DNA of 50,000 nt from Neocallimastix lanati (nom. inval.). Its lineage: Eukaryota > Neocallimastigomycota > Neocallimastigomycetes > Neocallimastigales > Neocallimastigaceae. A program made the position numbers and the translations under genes. The stretch covers positions 132,501-182,500 of the forward strand of contig JACVTC010000078.1 of NCBI GenBank assembly GCA_016946835.1, written 5' to 3'. The notes under the pieces were generated by a model that searched no databases, was not told where the DNA came from, and saw only the letters and a list, made by a program, of their open reading frames with translations. This document shows positions 47,131-50,000 of this stretch, piece after piece (positions within the stretch are counted from its first letter, which is position 1; every line of letters starts with the position of its first letter).

Positions 47131-50000
47131 ATGTACCCAAATCAATCCACTTTTGAGGTAAAATTATATTAATTGAAATAATAATATTCTATTTTAAACA
47201 TGCTCTTTCTTAAATATTTTTATTTAAATATATATAAATTTATTTTTTTATTTATAATATAAACTTTATTAATAAAAGATTGACCAAAAAATAAAAACTT
47301 TACAAGATTCCATAGCATATGAGAATCAAATAAAAAATGATTTACTCAACTTAAGAAAAAATACACAAGGTGTTCCAGGATATGATTACGGACCAGAAAT
47401 TGTTGAACAGGATAAAAGAATTAGAAATTTAGAAAATCAAATTCAGCAATTACAAAATCAAAGAAATGGATATGGCAATGGTTATCAACAACCTCAATAT
47501 AATCAACCTCAATACAATCAACCTCAATATCAACAACAACCTCAATATCATCAACAACCTCAATATCAACAACAGCCTCAATATAATAATTACAATGCTC
47601 CTCAACAAAATAGGCTTCAACCACAGATGTCTGCTCCACCTCGTTCAAGATCACGTATAGGCAATGATCCAACTTCTCCAAGAGTATATCCTAATAATGG
47701 TTATAGTCAAGCTCCACCACAACCACCAAGACAGCAGTCAGCTCCAGTTTATGGTTCAAATAATGGAATGAGAGGTAATTCTAATTATTTTATTGAACGT
47801 TTAAAAATTTTTTAATATTTTAAAATATATATATTATATTTTTTTATCATATATTAATAATAATATTATTAATTTTAGTTTTTAAAAATTATAATTATAT
47901 TATTTACATTATATTTAATAAATATACATTTAAAATTAAAATAAAATAAACATAAATAATTAATTTTATAATAATTATTTAAAATTAAATCAAAATTATA
48001 TTAATATAATAATTTTTTTTTTTCATATTAAAATTTATATAATTTTTAATTTTTAATAATAATACCATTAATAATAATTATAATATTATTACTTTATTAT
48101 TCATATATTAAATTTTTTTTAAAAAATTGATATGAATAGCGTCCACTCAACCCCAAGGTTATCGCCAACCACCTCCTCCAATTCCTCAACGTCAAACAAT
48201 GCAATCGCAAAATTATCAAGGTTCTCCTCAAAACAGAGCAACTGTATATCAAAGTAATTATTCTCAAGGATACGCTCAACCAATTCAAAGCAATTATTCA
48301 CAAGGATATGCTCAACCAATACAGAATAATTATTCACAAGGATATGCTCAACCTGTGCAAAATAATTATTCACAAGGTTATAATCAACCTGTTCAAAATA
48401 ACTATCAACAAGGATCATATGCACAACCACCACCACCATCTGGAAATTATCAACAAGGTTCTTATTCACAACCTGCTCAAAATGGAAACTATAATGCTCC
48501 AATGCAATCACCATCTTATGGACCACGTACTCAAGCTTCTCAACCTTCTCAACAACCACCTGCTATTCCTAGTCGTTCAGCAGCTTCAGGTGTAAGTGTT
48601 CATGTACCTCCACGTACTGCTGTTCCTCCTGCACAATCCCAAACGCAATCATCTTCAGTAAATTCGCAAGCTCCATCACCTGGTCCAAAGAATAATTATG
48701 ATGATCGTGATAGAAGAAGAGATGACGATTATTATGATGATCGCGACCGAAGAAGAGACGATTCCCGTGATAGAAGAAGAGATGATGATTATTATGATGA
48801 CCGCGACCGAAGAAGAGACGATAGCCGTGATAGAAGAAGAGAGGATGATTATTATAATGATCGCGACCGAAGAAGAGATGGTAGTCGTGACAGAAAAAGA
48901 GATGATGATTATTATGATGATCGTGATAGAAGAAGAGATGACAATTATTATGATGATCGCGATAGAAAACGTGATGATCGTGACAAAAGAAGAGATGATG
49001 ATTATTATGATGATCGCAGCCGAAGAAGAGATGACGATTATTATGATGATCGTGATAAAAAACATGATGATCGTGATAAAAAGTATGATGATGATTATTA
49101 TGATGATCATGATAAAAAACATGATGATCGTGATAAAAAGTATGATGATGATTATTATGATGATCACGATAAAAAATATGACGATGATAAAAGTAAAAGT
49201 AGCAAAAGTCAATCTAAAGAAGATATTAGAAATAAGCATAGCTCTATCTATTCCGATGATGCTGGATCAACTCATGATGATAATCTTGAACTTTATCTAG
49301 ATATATATGGCACAGATAATAAAGATGATGAATATTCAGGAAATAGTGAACCAACTTCTGCTGCTAAAGAAAAAGGTAGTAACAAAAAGCTTGAACTTAA
49401 AGTTATAAATGACACCAGTAATTCACCGAGAACTCCAACTTCTACTCATTTGGAGCCAGGTAGATCACCTATTTCTCCATCCCGTAATGAACCATATTCG
49501 CCATCCGCCAAACCCGTAAAATCAACAAATAATTATTCAGCCAGCTCACCAAATCTTGGTGTACATGGATCAAATAATTCTGTTCAAGGCTCACCAAATA
49601 TCAAATCACCAAAAATGACAAGTGTCAATAACTTAAGAGCCCCATCATCACCAAATATTAGTTCACCTCCACCAGGTGTTGTTATTCCACCAAGAGTTAA
49701 AGTTCCACCTCCTTCTAAAGTAGGTGAAAAAACAGTTTCAATTAACCCTCCTCCAAGATCTCCAGTTCCTGTTTCAATTTCTAATGATCAACCGGTAATT
49801 CCAGCAAGAACAGCTAGTACTTCAACTAATTTAAATGCTTTAGATTTCATTACAGCACCAACAGAATTAGATGATTCTGCAATTGAACATAGAATTAAAA
49901 AGATTCAGACGAAGTTGGAAATTGAAAAGAAATATAAAATTGGATCTGAAAAAGCAATTGACGTTATTAAAATGTCTGGTGCTCAAAGAAACTCACCACA
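47131..50000 (+). CDS. low-complexity Gln/Pro and Arg/Asp-repeat protein with HR1-like helices, 3' end outside window
   Basis: Exons 47131-47157, 47279-47774 and 48140 onward join in frame (794 residues to the window edge). Order: an N-terminal helix pair (IDQKIKTLQDSIAYENQIKN and RIRNLENQIQQLQNQ); PQYxQ repeats; NYSQGYAQP repeats (about 210-280); an Arg/Asp/Tyr repeat block (about 360-525); a Ser/Pro-rich segment with PP-x-R motifs; and at the end IEHRIKKIQTKLEIEKKYKI…, which resembles an HR1 (Rho-binding) helix. Two HR1-like regions and a fungal context suggest the N-terminus of a PKC1/PKN-type Rho-effector kinase with a greatly expanded linker. The kinase part would lie beyond 50000. Splicing is well supported; the family is tentative. 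Confidence 0.6.
48697..49191 (+). repeat. Arg/Asp/Tyr-rich coding repeat array
   Basis: Repeated, in frame, units of the type DDRDRRRDDDYY and DSRDRRRDDDYY, passing at the 3' side into DDRDKKHDDRDKKYDDDYY. Period is variable (about 36-60 bp). The array is charge-balanced and probably disordered. Opposite-strand ORFs here are shadows. Confidence 0.85.

Noticed and set aside
48676-49239. Long opposite-strand and alternate-frame ORFs over the Arg/Asp repeats and over copia-1 repeats (2536-3111)
   Set aside because: Shadows of repetitive coding sequence in the true frame.

Overview
The window looks like nuclear DNA of an anaerobic gut fungus (Neocallimastigomycota). Intergenic DNA is extremely AT-rich, with long A/T runs and (TTA)n tracts. 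Conserved genes carry many short GTAAGT/AG introns and are clearly richer in GC than their surroundings. The kinase at 6.1-9.3 kb has a fungal-type acylated N-terminus. The phylum call is inference; the eukaryotic, intron-rich, AT-extreme character is directly visible.

Layout. 1-5037: 3' part of a Ty1/copia element (end of gag, full pol in the +1 frame, 3' LTR). 6128-9273 (-): ten-exon YANK/STK32-type protein kinase. 9.3-13.3 kb: gene-free AT-rich DNA ending in a T-rich tract and a heptanucleotide microsatellite. 13.3-16.2 kb: small GC-richer islands (a possible short retroelement, an unidentified island, a tRNA-3'-half-like piece) and a small secreted-protein gene with two in-frame UGA codons between inverted repeats. 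16241-28269: a nested transposon stack. A decayed copia element was split by a TIR element. The TIR element holds a decayed chromodomain gypsy element that contains a solo LTR, and it was also hit by an almost pristine chromodomain gypsy element with 773-bp LTRs differing at one site. 29722-34660 (+): 16-exon valyl-tRNA synthetase. 35.0-42.9 kb: three truncated copies of one LINE family mixed with intron-less ORFs unlike the flanking genes. These ORFs include a TFIIS/RPB9-type zinc ribbon, a 736-residue protein tentatively resembling large-DNA-virus early transcription factor subunits, and frameshifted relics. I infer an endogenised large DNA virus segment. 43329-44469 (-): four-exon 40S ribosomal protein SA (uS2). 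47131-50000 (+, cut by the window end): Gln/Pro-rich and Arg/Asp-repeat protein ending in an HR1-like helix, possibly the N-terminus of a Rho-effector kinase.

The three complete conserved genes (kinase, ValRS, RPSA) are housekeeping or signalling genes with intact frames. They are separated by mobile DNA, and nothing suggests they act together. The most interesting parts are the self-primed gypsy element with a visible 13-nt primer match, the multi-layer nest with intact target duplications, and the virus-like island with its LINE insertions.
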